From CBDCUQ01 sp965222835 (GTDB lineage Bacteria; Pseudomonadota; Alphaproteobacteria; Rhizobiales; Hyphomicrobiaceae): DNA of 64,000 bases. Each line of letters starts with the position of its first letter. Position 1 is the first letter of the stretch. A model generated the notes under the pieces. That model was not told where the DNA came from. It made no database searches and saw only the letters and a program-made list of their open reading frames with translations. Positions 34,831-43,234 of this stretch are shown one piece after another. The stretch spans positions 124,001-188,000 of the forward strand of contig CBDCUQ010000004.1 in the NCBI GenBank assembly GCA_965222835.1, in the 5' to 3' direction. Position numbers and translations under genes: made by a program.

Positions 34831-36093
34831 TTAGTGCGGGTGATTGTTCGGTTCGTCGCTACGCCAGCCGTAGAGCCAGTTGTAGCTGGCCAGAAGGCGA
34901 TGCGGTGACACGGTCGCGAGGACCATATTGCGCATCCGGGCCATAAGTCCGGTCATATGATAAATTCGTCCATTGCGTTCCGACGCGCGCACGATGGCTC
35001 GAGTTCGGGCTAGCCGCTTCGTTTCATATATTTCAAGAGCTTCGCGCACATTCCCTCCCGAGCGGGTTAGGCAGGACGCCAAGGTGGCGGCATCCTCAAG
35101 GGCCATGACGGCGCCTTGGGCGAGAAACGGCAGCGTCGGATGTGCCGCATCGCCCAGTAGGGCGATCCGGTCATGCACCACATGCGGTATGTACGGCGGG
35201 TTTGGTAGCGACCATTTGCGCCACGAGGTGGCCGCTTCAAGAAGTTCTCTCAATGGTGCCGGGAACCTTGCGGTGTGTACTTCCATCCACTCCAGTGGAA
35301 CCGGTGTGTTCCAGCCTTTCGCGATGTCACTGTCGTCAAACACAGCGATAACGGCAACTTGGCGTCCGGCACGTACCGGGTAGTGGACCACGTGGGCATT
35401 GGGGCAGAGCCAGATAAAGGTTTCGCTTCTGGCACCCCGCATGCGGATTTCATCAGAAGCGACGACCGTTCGAAACGCGTTTTTTCCCGATGGTGCGATT
35501 TCGACGTCTGGGACCACGGTGCTTCGGATTGCGGAATGCAAGCCATCTGCCGCGACTATCGCGGCGCCCTGCCATGACCGGCCGTCGCTGGCGGTTGCTA
35601 CCACGGCCTGTGCAGTCGTTTTGCAGGCGACAATATTCGCATTCATCGTGACTGTGATGCGCGGTTCTTTATGGACGCCTTCCGCGAGTGCGGCGTGAAG
35701 ATCCTTCCGGTGCAGCGTCCAATAGGGAGCGCCGTGACATTCCTCGATCCAAGTACCCAAGGGCAGCCGCGTGATGTTCTTCCCCGACACACCATCCAAG
35801 ATCCGGAGGCCTTGGGGGCGGGCGAGGTGGGGTTTGAGCGTGGTCGTAACGCCAATGTCTGCAAGGACGCGCGTCCCGTTCGGGCCGATCTGAATTCCGG
35901 CGCCGTCTTCCTCGAAGTGGTCGCGGCGCTCGAGCACATGAGACGCGATGCCGTGTTTTGCCAGCGCCAGGGCCGTGGCGAGTCCGCCGATGCCGCCGCC
36001 GGCGATAAGGATGACATTATCTGGTTGGCGCGGCGCTGTGCCTGCCGCCGCGTTCCTTTCCCCGTCCGCGCTTGCGGCCGATGATGACGCCAT
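34831..36093 (-). CDS. FAD-dependent aromatic monooxygenase (salicylate hydroxylase-like)
   Basis: Group A flavoprotein hydroxylase of 420 residues, likely adding oxygen to an aromatic or quinone-like substrate with NAD(P)H and O2. The FAD dinucleotide motif GGGIGGLATALALAKHG is near residue 32, the DG motif in IVAADGLHSAIRS, and the second FAD motif GDAAHPTLPFLAQGAVMALEDAATLA near residue 315. It resembles 3-hydroxybenzoate 6-hydroxylase and salicylate hydroxylase, but neighbouring genes do not form an aromatic degradation operon, so the substrate is open. It begins 43 bases after the zinc-finger gene on the same strand. Confidence 0.88.
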   Translation of the reverse strand: MASSSAASADGERNAAAGTAPRQPDNVILIAGGGIGGLATALALAKHGIASHVLERRDHFEEDGAGIQIGPNGTRVLADIGVTTTLKPHLARPQGLRILDGVSGKNITRLPLGTWIEECHGAPYWTLHRKDLHAALAEGVHKEPRITVTMNANIVACKTTAQAVVATASDGRSWQGAAIVAADGLHSAIRSTVVPDVEIAPSGKNAFRTVVASDEIRMRGARSETFIWLCPNAHVVHYPVRAGRQVAVIAVFDDSDIAKGWNTPVPLEWMEVHTARFPAPLRELLEAATSWRKWSLPNPPYIPHVVHDRIALLGDAAHPTLPFLAQGAVMALEDAATLASCLTRSGGNVREALEIYETKRLARTRAIVRASERNGRIYHMTGLMARMRNMVLATVSPHRLLASYNWLYGWRSDEPNNHPH

Positions 36094-36135
36094 CAGGATG
36101 TGTCCCAGATTCTCGCGTTCGCGCCCGTGTCGCTT

Positions 36136-36390
36136 TCAGGCGGCGTCACGTTCGCTGTCGTTGACGAGGGCGCCCTTGGGATCGGATTCGTTGGCTTCGA
36201 GCCTCGGATCGTGGACGAACAACGTTGAGCAATAGGGGCACAAGATCTGGCTGTCGGACCCCATATCGAGAAAAACGTGCGGATGATCGAACGGAGGCCG
36301 GGCGCCCATACAGTTGAGCTCCTTGACGCCAACGAAGATTTTGTCGGCGCCGGCGTCGTTGGCGAGGTGTGGAACGAAGTTTGAGGCCAT
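36136..36390 (-). CDS. CHCC-type zinc-finger protein
   Basis: Protein of 84 residues with the pattern C-x8-H-x15-C-x2-C (LNCMGARPPFDHPHVFLDMG; ILCPYCSTLF), which matches the zf-CHCC domain. In mitochondria the same domain forms the NDUFS6 subunit of complex I, and alphaproteobacterial homologues are small stand-alone proteins often placed beside FAD monooxygenases as here. ATG 36390 gives the compact family form; a TTG at 36453 would add 21 residues without support. Function in bacteria may be related to complex I assembly, but that is inference from the mitochondrial case. Confidence 0.85.
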   Translation of the reverse strand: MASNFVPHLANDAGADKIFVGVKELNCMGARPPFDHPHVFLDMGSDSQILCPYCSTLFVHDPRLEANESDPKGALVNDSERDAA

Positions 36391-36495
36391 GGGGCAAACT
36401 CTGCTGTTCAGATTCGCATCTCGGAGCGCAGCATAGCTCTCGTCGGTCGACAATGATAGGGGAGAGGGTGCGACAGGACATTACAGGGGGCGCTC

Positions 36496-37272
36496 TTGGG
36501 TACTGTGCAGTTTTTTCAATCCGATGGCGTTCGCATCGCCTTTATCGACGTGCATCCAATCGGGGCCGAGAAGATGCCTGTGCTGCTTATTCACGGATTT
36601 GCCTCCCACATTGGGATGAACTGGGAGGCGACTGGATGGGTGTCGGATTTGGCAAGCGCTGGACATCGCGTGATCGCGTTCGACAACCGGGGGCACGGGC
36701 AGAGCGAGAAGCTCTATGATCACGCCGACTACGGTGCGCCGCTGATGGCAGAGGATGCGCGCCGGCTACTTGATTACCTGGACGTGCCGCATGCGCATGT
36801 CTTTGGTTACTCGATGGGGGCTCGGATTTCGGCGTTCCTGGCTTTTGCCGCGCCGGAACGCATTCAGAGCCTCGTCTTCGGTGGGCTTGGTATCAATATG
36901 GTGCGCGGCATGGCCGGCACGGGACCGATTGCGCATGCGCTGGAAGCCGCTTCGATCGAGGACGTGAGTAATTCCACGGCGCGGACGTTTCGCGCTTTTG
37001 CAGAGCAGACCAAGAGCGATCTCAAAGCGCTGGCGGCGTGTATTCGATCTTCGCGGGCGCCGATCACGCCTGAGGCATTGGGTGGGCTTTCCTGTCCCGT
37101 TCTCGTGGCCGTGGGAGAGCAGGATGTGATCGGCGGTCCGGCGGCGGAGCTCGCAGCGCTGATCCCTGGTGCCAAGGCGTTCACGATTCCCAGACGGGAT
37201 CATATGAAGGCGGTCGGAGACGCCGCCTTCAAAGTCAAAGTGATTGGCTTCCTAGAGGCTAATGGGAGTTGA
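36496..37272 (+). CDS. Alpha/beta-fold hydrolase
   Basis: Protein of 258 residues, cytoplasmic, with the fold's full catalytic set: oxyanion loop HGFAS, nucleophile serine in GYSMGA, acid in VGEQDVIGG and catalytic histidine in RRDHMKAV. The DNRGHGQSE segment is typical of the esterase, lactonase and haloperoxidase branches. It begins with TTG at 36496, supported by AGGGGG about 5 bases upstream. It is divergent from the zinc-finger and FAD monooxygenase genes. Substrate cannot be predicted; an ester or lactone is likely. Confidence 0.88.
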   Translation: MGTVQFFQSDGVRIAFIDVHPIGAEKMPVLLIHGFASHIGMNWEATGWVSDLASAGHRVIAFDNRGHGQSEKLYDHADYGAPLMAEDARRLLDYLDVPHAHVFGYSMGARISAFLAFAAPERIQSLVFGGLGINMVRGMAGTGPIAHALEAASIEDVSNSTARTFRAFAEQTKSDLKALAACIRSSRAPITPEALGGLSCPVLVAVGEQDVIGGPAAELAALIPGAKAFTIPRRDHMKAVGDAAFKVKVIGFLEANGS

Positions 37273-37808
37273 GCCGTCGGCTCAAGGGATTCCTATGGAG
37301 AGGATGCGGGCTGCGCTGTGGCCGAGACGCAAAAAGGCCCCAGCAAAGTCACGCGCCGCCCTCGAAATTGACAACCGCGGGGATGTCGATCAGGCAAGCA
37401 CGCAACGAACTACCGGAGCCCTTTGCGCGGGTACGCAATTTCAATACAGAGGGCCAATACGCTGTCACTCACCCAGGAGACCGCGCTACGCTTTGACTGA
37501 CCTCAATTCGAAACGCAGAACTGATGGCCGTTGGCACGGTCTAGACGTCATACAACTTGGGTGCCGTCACCGTAGCAAAGGGCGGCAAGTGAGTCGTGAC
37601 AAAACCATCGGTGCGCGTGCTTTTCTTGTGGAAAAGGAAGGATTTGGATTTGTGCGTCGCAAAGATGGATCGATCGATTCGGTTGCGTCGTGCCCTCGCG
37701 CCGCCGCAGTCACTCCCCACTCGCGCCTGATTGCTTTGCGAACAAGGGTGCAAGGGAAGTTGGGACGTTCACGAGTCGTTAGCCATAGGCTCTGTAGTGT
37801 TCCCCATT
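37273..37808. other. Gene-poor 536-base gap
   Basis: Frames here are short or have atypical composition (Arg-, Gln- and Thr-rich with no domains). No RNA gene, terminator or repeat was recognised. The base composition is lower in GC than the neighbours, and the sequence could be the remnant of a decayed gene. Confidence 0.45.
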
Positions 37809-38480
37809 ATGCCGTACTGCCGCGTTTTCCTGGCTTTTTCCGCTGTTTCCGTCCTCGCATTATCGGCGTGTAGCACCGGTGGGGTGGATTTTGTCGCCAA
37901 ACATGAGCCCTGGCGGGCCAATGAAGAAAACGCATGTCTGGCCGCCGGCGCTGTACGCACAACTCAATTCATTCGCGCTCGCTCATCTCTCGGCGGTCCG
38001 AGTGTCTGTGGCGCGGCGCAGCCTTTCGAGATGTCGGCGGCTCTTGCCGGGCGGGTGGCTCTGCGCCCTGCGGCCTTGCTGCGGTGTCCGATGATTCCGC
38101 AGGTCGATCGGTGGATTGGCATCGCCGTGGCGCCAGCTGCACGATATTACTTCGGGTCCGAACTGGCCGAAGTGATCGTCGCTGGTTCGTATAACTGCCG
38201 GCCGATCAATCACAAGTCTGGTGGGCGGCTTTCCGAACATGGCTATGCCAACGCGCTCGACGTTTCGGGATTCAAGCTGGCTGACGGGCGGAAGATTTCG
38301 GTGAAATCCGGCTGGTACGGCGCGCCGCGGGAACGGGCATTCCTACGGGACGTACACCGGGGCGGATGCCGCCAATTCACAACCGTGCTCGGCCCCGAGG
38401 CGGATCGGCATCACCATGATCACTTCCATTTCGACCTTGCCAGGCGCGGGCGAAACGGGACAAAGAGGGTGTGTCGTTGA
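37809..38480 (+). CDS. Extensin-like C-terminal domain lipoprotein
   Basis: Lipoprotein of 223 residues, with signal and lipobox LSAC (Cys21), followed by an extensin_C domain found widely in Hyphomicrobiales. The domain resembles M15-type D,D-carboxypeptidases: SEHGYANALDVSGF and HHHDHFHFDLARRGR hold the His/Asp residues of a metal site, and paired cysteines suggest disulfides. It is probably an outer-membrane or periplasmic peptidoglycan-remodelling enzyme, though catalysis has not been shown for the family as far as I know. ATG 37809 fits the signal peptide; upstream in-frame starts do not. Confidence 0.85.
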   Translation: MPYCRVFLAFSAVSVLALSACSTGGVDFVAKHEPWRANEENACLAAGAVRTTQFIRARSSLGGPSVCGAAQPFEMSAALAGRVALRPAALLRCPMIPQVDRWIGIAVAPAARYYFGSELAEVIVAGSYNCRPINHKSGGRLSEHGYANALDVSGFKLADGRKISVKSGWYGAPRERAFLRDVHRGGCRQFTTVLGPEADRHHHDHFHFDLARRGRNGTKRVCR

Positions 38481-38701
38481 TCGGACGTATCAAGTTGGCC
38501 TTTGGTCAAATCGGCCGGTGTGGGCCCGTGTGGCCGCAACTCCCCGGGGTCCTGCAAAGGCGGCTGATGGCCTGGGGCAGGGCTTGACTTGCCCTCGGTT
38601 CTTCCCAATTCTCGGCACTTGTTAGGAGACGGGTGAGCTTGCCGTGCATTTCTCGCGGTAAGGCACGCCGTTTTTGATATTCTTTGTCGGGTGAAGCAAC
38701 A

Positions 38702-38718
38702 GAAGGAGATCAGACATC
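38702..38718 (+). promoter_or_regulatory. infC: Shine-Dalgarno and AUC start of infC
   Basis: GAAGGAG (38702-38708) stands 7 bases before ATC (38716-38718), which is in frame with the downstream ATG at 38728. The ATG is 19 bases from this site, too far for normal initiation. Use of a non-standard AUU/AUC/AUA codon is the known autoregulatory signature of IF-3 genes. Confidence 0.75.
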
Positions 38719-39255
38719 CGAAGACCCATGAGAGGTGCGCCTGAGCGCGTACAATCCGGCCCGAAGATCAACGATGCGATCCGGGCACGTGAAGTTCGGC
38801 TCATTGACGAGACCGGACAGAACCAAGGCATCGTCAGCAAAACTGATGCCCTCGCTCGCGCAGAGGAAACAGGTCTCGATCTTGTCGAGATTTCGCCTGA
38901 CGCTGAGCCCCCCGTGTGCAAGATCCTGGATTTCGGCAAATACAAATACCAGGAGCAGAAGAAGGCCGCAGAGGCCCGCAAGCATCAAAAGGTCGTCGAG
39001 GTCAAAGAGATCAAGATGCGTCCGGGGATCGATGATCATGACTACGATGTCAAAATGCGCGCGATCCGCCGGTTCTTTGAAGAGGGCGACAAAGTGAAGA
39101 TCACGCTGCGCTTCCGCGGGCGCGAAATGGCGCATCAGCAGCTGGGCATGAATGTGCTGTTGCGGGTGAAGGCCGACACCGAACCGGTCGCGAAGGTCGA
39201 AGCCGAACCTCGATTTGAAGGCCGTCAGATGGTGATGGTGCTGGCACCGAAATAG
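38716..39255 (+). CDS. infC: Translation initiation factor IF-3
   Basis: Binds the 30S subunit, checks the initiation codon and keeps subunits apart. From AUC 38716 the product has 179 residues and begins (M)RRPMRGAPE, matching alphaproteobacterial IF-3 N-termini; the first ATG would remove four residues. The N-domain has INDAIRAREVRLIDETGQNQGI, the Lys-rich linker YKYQEQKKAAEARKHQK follows, and the C-domain has IKMRPGIDDHDYDVK, VKITLRFRGREM and PKFEGRQMVMVLAP-like sequence. Autoregulation through the discriminated start codon is expected. In many bacteria rpmI and rplT follow; here a terminator and the convergent hisH follow instead. Confidence 0.96.
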   Translation: MRRPMRGAPERVQSGPKINDAIRAREVRLIDETGQNQGIVSKTDALARAEETGLDLVEISPDAEPPVCKILDFGKYKYQEQKKAAEARKHQKVVEVKEIKMRPGIDDHDYDVKMRAIRRFFEEGDKVKITLRFRGREMAHQQLGMNVLLRVKADTEPVAKVEAEPRFEGRQMVMVLAPK

Positions 39256-39302
39256 GCGTCTGGTTTGGCGGTTACTGCAAACAGACAGATGAGTGTTACG
39301 CG

Positions 39303-39330
39303 CGGCCCGGAAAATTCCGGGCCGTTTCGT
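39303..39330 (+). terminator. Rho-independent terminator of infC
   Basis: CGGCCCGGAA and TTCCGGGCCG pair perfectly (tip AA) and are followed by TTTCGTTT. It lies 48 bases after the infC stop and just before the convergent hisH end, so it may serve both strands. Confidence 0.85.
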
Positions 39331-39347
39331 TTGCACCGTCCATCCGT

Positions 39348-40001
39348 TCAGGGTGACCAACTCAGAAAATTCGCAAGGAACTTTAGGCCGAGTGTTTGAC
39401 TCTTCTCAGGATGAAACTGTGTTCCGGCGATGTTGGCGCGCGCGACGATTGCTGTGATTGGTCCAGCATAATCGGTTTCGGCGACGACGACGTCTCTGTC
39501 GCGCGGCACGAGCTGATAGGAATGCACGAAGTAGGCATGCAGTCCGGCGGGACCGGTGCTAATGCCGCCAAGTAACGGGTGGCTGGACGTATTCGTCAGC
39601 GTGTTCCAGCCCATGTGGGGAATTTTGAGGGTTGTGTCGGCGGGAGTGATATGGCGGACCTCGCCGGCAATCCAGTTCAGTCCTTCCGTCACCTCGAATT
39701 CTAGCCCGCGCGTTGCGAGGAGTTGCATGCCGACGCAGATACCGAGAAAGGGTCGCTCCTTCGTGCGGACAGCAGTTTCGAGGGCCTCCTGCATTCCCGG
39801 CAGTGATTGGAGCCCGCGTTTGCAGTCGGCGAAGGCGCCGACACCTGGCAGGACGACGCGGTCTGCGGTTGCAACAACTTTGGGATCCGGTGTTACGACG
39901 ATGTCCGCGCCGCCGCCGTCGTCGCGCTGGGCCCGCTCAATGGCTTTGGCTGCGGAGTGGAGATTGCCCGAGCCGTAATCGATAATGGCGACGCGTTGCA
40001 T
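39348..40001 (-). CDS. hisH: Imidazole glycerol phosphate synthase, glutaminase subunit HisH
   Basis: Releases ammonia from glutamine for HisF, which makes imidazole glycerol phosphate and AICAR. The glutamine amidotransferase triad is visible: Cys in LGICVGMQLL, and His and Glu in GTQFHPEKS. The N-terminal IDYGSGNLHS is characteristic. Length 217 is normal. It is the last gene of hisB-DUF2628-hisH, with 10 bases between the DUF2628 stop and its start. The expected hisA and hisF do not follow, because infC converges here, so the partner subunit must be encoded elsewhere. Confidence 0.95.
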   Translation of the reverse strand: MQRVAIIDYGSGNLHSAAKAIERAQRDDGGGADIVVTPDPKVVATADRVVLPGVGAFADCKRGLQSLPGMQEALETAVRTKERPFLGICVGMQLLATRGLEFEVTEGLNWIAGEVRHITPADTTLKIPHMGWNTLTNTSSHPLLGGISTGPAGLHAYFVHSYQLVPRDRDVVVAETDYAGPITAIVARANIAGTQFHPEKSQTLGLKFLANFLSWSP

Positions 40002-40011
40002 CGTTCGAGGC

Positions 40012-40572
40012 TCAGGTCGTCAAACCACGAAGCCGGGCAAGCAGCCCGGTGCCGCTGCCGCTTTCTTTCCGATAGCTCTGCGCGGCTTCGGCGGCCAAGG
40101 CATCGGCAGTGTCTCGGTGATGGGTTGCCGCGGGGGCAATGGCTGGTTCATTCGCCAGCCAGGTATCGAAGAAATTGCGTTCGCATTGATCCTGGGTTTT
40201 GCCGCTGACGATGCCGAGTTCCGTCCAGCCGGTCCGGTCGAGAACCCATCGCTGGAATGATGCGGCTTCAAAGCCGACGAATATGTTGAGTGCAAGTAGG
40301 GCCAGCGTGACGCCCTGGCCGCGTACGCCGAGGAAAAAGAGCCCGGTGATGATGAGGACGACGGCGCCTGCGTAAAGTGCCAGTCCCAGCCAAGCCCGGT
40401 TGGCCGCAAGCCATATGGGCGGGAAGAGCGCGGCACTCCAAGAGAAGCCTTCGCGGATGAAGACAAACGCCTCGGCACGGTCAATGCGGTCCGCCGGTGG
40501 GTTTGGAGGCTCGTGAACAGAGTAAACGGCCACGTGGTGATGGTCCTTGGCCCGAAGTATTAATCCGATCAT
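40012..40572 (-). CDS. DUF2628 membrane protein
   Basis: Protein of 186 residues with a soluble N-terminus (VAVYSVHEPPNPPADRIDRAEAFVFIREGFSWSAALFPPIWLA). Two or three hydrophobic segments follow (about residues 63-105), then a charged tail. It belongs to the DUF2628 family, which in alphaproteobacteria often lies between hisB and hisH. Its start codon overlaps the hisB stop in ATGA (40569-40572), so the two are translationally coupled. Its function is unknown, and its place in a histidine operon is not explained by any known reaction. Confidence 0.9.
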   Translation of the reverse strand: MIGLILRAKDHHHVAVYSVHEPPNPPADRIDRAEAFVFIREGFSWSAALFPPIWLAANRAWLGLALYAGAVVLIITGLFFLGVRGQGVTLALLALNIFVGFEAASFQRWVLDRTGWTELGIVSGKTQDQCERNFFDTWLANEPAIAPAATHHRDTADALAAEAAQSYRKESGSGTGLLARLRGLTT

Positions 40573-41165
40573 ACGGCAAGTGTTCCCTTGGTCGACGGCA
40601 CCCGGCCCGCTTGTCGCGGGTCGTTGGCTACCGCCTGACGCAAGGCTCGCGCCAATCCCTTATAGCAGGTTTCGGCAATGTGATGGTTGTTGTCGCCGTA
40701 CAGTGTCTCGATATGAAGCGTTATCCCGGCATTTTGGGCAAACGCCTGGAACCACTCACGAAAGAGCTCAGTGTCCATTTCTCCGACTTTGTCCCGGGAG
40801 AATTGGACATTCCAGATTAGGTAGGGCCGCCCGGAGACGTCGAGGGCGACGCGGGTCAACGTTTCGTCCATAGGCAGGTGGACATCGGCATAGCGGTTAA
40901 TGCCTTGCTTGTCGGCGAGCGCCTTGGCGACGGCCTGGCCCAGGACGATGCCGGTATCCTCCGCGGTGTGGTGGAAGTCGATGTGGAGATCGCCCTTGGC
41001 CTCCAGTTTGATGTCGATCATCGCATGCCGGGCGAGTTGCTCCAGCATGTGGTCGAGGAAGCCGATGCCGGTCGATATGTCGTAGGCTCCGGTTCCGTCC
41101 AGGTCGACGGATGCCGTGATCTCGGTTTCCTTGGTCCTGCGCGTAATGGTTGCCTGCCGCTTCAC
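40569..41165 (-). CDS. hisB: Imidazoleglycerol-phosphate dehydratase HisB
   Basis: Mn-dependent enzyme for the sixth step of histidine synthesis. The metal-binding repeats DHMLEQLARH, HHTAEDTG and NNHHIAET are present, along with RPYLIWNV. From GTG 41165 the protein has 198 residues, the normal monofunctional size; GAGG lies 6 bases upstream of that codon, while longer frames have no family-like extension. It is divergent from hslV, and the 133-base gap should hold both promoters. Divergent hslVU and his genes are the usual arrangement in this class. Confidence 0.95.
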   Translation of the reverse strand: MKRQATITRRTKETEITASVDLDGTGAYDISTGIGFLDHMLEQLARHAMIDIKLEAKGDLHIDFHHTAEDTGIVLGQAVAKALADKQGINRYADVHLPMDETLTRVALDVSGRPYLIWNVQFSRDKVGEMDTELFREWFQAFAQNAGITLHIETLYGDNNHHIAETCYKGLARALRQAVANDPRQAGRVPSTKGTLAV

Positions 41166-41255
41166 GGTATGCCTCGCGTCCTTGCGCCTCTTGCAGCGAG
41201 CGTTTATCAGCTTCGGAGGCCTGCGGCCAGTGCTGCCGGCCCTTTTGGTCCCAAC

Positions 41256-41283
41256 CTTGAAAATGAGGGGGCGTACCCTAACT
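41256..41283 (+). promoter_or_regulatory. Possible RpoH-type heat-shock promoter for hslVU
   Basis: CTTGAA (41256-41261) and CCTAACT (41277-41283) are separated by 15 bases and resemble the alphaproteobacterial RpoH consensus (CTTGAC / CCTATNT-like). The distance to the hslV start is short, giving a leader of about 10 bases. This is a visual match only. Confidence 0.35.
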
Positions 41284-41298
41284 CTTCCAGCCAGCGAT

Positions 41299-41871
41299 AT
41301 GAGTACACAACCTTTCAATCCGGCTGAGCCCGCGACCTGGCACGCCACCACCATTCTTACCGTTCGCAAGGGCGGGCACGTGGTTATCGCGGGCGATGGG
41401 CAAGTGAGCCTGGGACAGACGGTCATCAAGTCCACCGCAAAGAAAGTTCGCACGCTCGGCAAGGGCGATGTGATCGCCGGATTCGCGGGGGCCACAGCAG
41501 ACGCCTTTACGCTGTTTGAGCGGCTTGAGACAAAGCTTGAACAGTATCCCGGTCAGCTCATGAGGGCTGCCGTTGAGCTGGCCAAGGACTGGCGCATGGA
41601 CCGCTATCTCCGGCGGCTGGAGGCGATGATGCTTGTGGCCGACAAGGACGTCACACTGGTTCTGACAGGTACGGGTGACGTGCTTGAGCCGGAAGGGCAC
41701 GTGATGGGCATAGGCTCGGGTGGAAACTATGCGCTCGCGGCTGCGCGCGCGCTTATTGATCAGCCTCTCGAGGCAGAAGATATCGTGCGTAAGGCCATGG
41801 CAGTTGCTGCGGACATTTGCGTCTACACGAACACGAACCTGGTGATGGAAAGCCTGGCCTCCAGCCGGTGA
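41299..41871 (+). CDS. hslV: ATP-dependent protease peptidase subunit HslV
   Basis: Threonine peptidase of the HslVU heat-shock protease, a bacterial proteasome-like ring. The N-terminal threonine nucleophile is in HATTILTVRKGGHVVIAGDGQVSLG, preceded by about 16 residues that should be removed on maturation, as in other alphaproteobacteria. Conserved VIKSTAKKVR, FAGATADAFTLFERLE and GSGGNYALAAARAL follow. Total length is 190. ATG 41299 was chosen over a much earlier in-frame start that would run into the hisB gene. The stop is 10 bases before hslU, so the two are one operon. Confidence 0.95.
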   Translation: MSTQPFNPAEPATWHATTILTVRKGGHVVIAGDGQVSLGQTVIKSTAKKVRTLGKGDVIAGFAGATADAFTLFERLETKLEQYPGQLMRAAVELAKDWRMDRYLRRLEAMMLVADKDVTLVLTGTGDVLEPEGHVMGIGSGGNYALAAARALIDQPLEAEDIVRKAMAVAADICVYTNTNLVMESLASSR

Positions 41872-41881
41872 AACCGAACGA

Positions 41882-43195
41882 ATGACCACATTTTCTCCCC
41901 GCGAGATCGTTTCCGAGCTCGATCGCTTCATTGTTGGGCAGGCTGATGCCAAGCGTGCTGTTGCGGTCGCGCTTCGCAATCGTTGGCGGCGTCAGCAGCT
42001 CAAGGGCGATCTCAAAGAAGAAGTTCTGCCGAAGAATATCCTGATGATCGGTCCGACCGGTGTCGGCAAGACCGAAATCTCCCGTCGGCTGGCGAAGCTT
42101 GCGGGCGCGCCCTTTCTCAAGGTGGAGGCAACCAAGTTTACCGAGGTGGGGTATGTCGGACGCGATGTGGAAAGCATCGTTCGCGATCTCGTTGAAGTGG
42201 GTATCGGCCTCGTCAAAGAGCAGAAGCGGCGGCAGGTTCAGGCGCAAGCTGAAAAGAACGCCGAGGAGCGGGTGCTGGATGCACTCGTCGGCCCTACAGC
42301 GTCGTCTTCGACGCGTGAGAGCTTTCGGAAGCGCCTTCGCAATAACGAGCTCAATGACAAAGAGATTGAGATCCAGATCACGGACACTGGTGGCGGAATC
42401 CCGATGTTCGACTTGCCCGGCGTGCCGGGTGGCTCTGTCGGCGCTATCAATATCGGTGAAATGCTTGGCAAGGCGTTGGGCGGACGCGCGAAGTCGCGAA
42501 AGGTCACCGTTGCGGCCAGCCACGATCTCTTGATCGCGGAAGAAAGCGAAAAGCTGATGGACGCCGAGCAGATCACGGCGGAGGCCATTCACGCGGTCGA
42601 GAACAATGGCATCGTTTTCTTGGATGAGATTGACAAGATCTGCTCACGTGCCGACGGCGGGCGGGTTGGTGCGGATGTTTCGCGTGAAGGCGTGCAGCGC
42701 GATCTTCTGCCGCTGATCGAGGGGACGACCATTGCCAGCAAGTATGGGCCGGTGAAAACGGACCATATTCTTTTTATCGCGTCGGGTGCCTTTCATGTTG
42801 CCAAACCTGCGGATCTCTTGCCCGAACTGCAGGGACGCCTTCCCATCCGAGTTGAGTTGACAGCGCTCAATCGTGATGATTTCCGCCGTATCCTGACCGA
42901 GCCTGAAGCAAGCCTCATCAAGCAGTACGTCGCGCTGATGGAGACGGAGGGGTTGGTGCTCGTCTTCACTGATGATGCGATCGATGCGCTTGCGGATGCC
43001 GCAGTGCTGGTCAACTCGTCGGTCGAAAACATCGGCGCGCGGCGGCTGCAGACCGTGATGGAGCGCGTGCTCGACGAGATTTCGTTCGATGCATCGGACC
43101 GCACGGGCGAGACGGTCACGATTGATGCGGATTACGTCACCGCGCGGATCGGAGAGCTGGCGAAAAACGCCGATCTCTCGAAATTCATACTGTAA
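41882..43195 (+). CDS. hslU: ATP-dependent protease ATPase subunit HslU
   Basis: AAA+ unfoldase that feeds substrates to HslV. The Walker A motif GPTGVGKT is at residues 57-64, Walker B is GIVFLDEIDKIC, and sensor and arginine-finger regions follow (ELQGRLPIRVELTAL; GARRLQTVMERVLDEISF). The I-domain insertion lies between about residues 110 and 240. The C-terminus SKFIL matches the tail that docks into HslV. Length 437 is typical. It is followed after 39 bases by the convergent phaZ gene. Confidence 0.97.
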   Translation: MTTFSPREIVSELDRFIVGQADAKRAVAVALRNRWRRQQLKGDLKEEVLPKNILMIGPTGVGKTEISRRLAKLAGAPFLKVEATKFTEVGYVGRDVESIVRDLVEVGIGLVKEQKRRQVQAQAEKNAEERVLDALVGPTASSSTRESFRKRLRNNELNDKEIEIQITDTGGGIPMFDLPGVPGGSVGAINIGEMLGKALGGRAKSRKVTVAASHDLLIAEESEKLMDAEQITAEAIHAVENNGIVFLDEIDKICSRADGGRVGADVSREGVQRDLLPLIEGTTIASKYGPVKTDHILFIASGAFHVAKPADLLPELQGRLPIRVELTALNRDDFRRILTEPEASLIKQYVALMETEGLVLVFTDDAIDALADAAVLVNSSVENIGARRLQTVMERVLDEISFDASDRTGETVTIDADYVTARIGELAKNADLSKFIL

Positions 43196-43234
43196 AGCGG
43201 TTTGGGTACGCCCAATCTGTGTGGGCTGGCCCGG

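Noticed and set aside
37262..37873. 203-residue frame between the hydrolase and extensin-like genes
   Set aside because: It overlaps the well-supported signal peptide region of the lipoprotein gene, lacks a ribosome site and has no domain-like composition.
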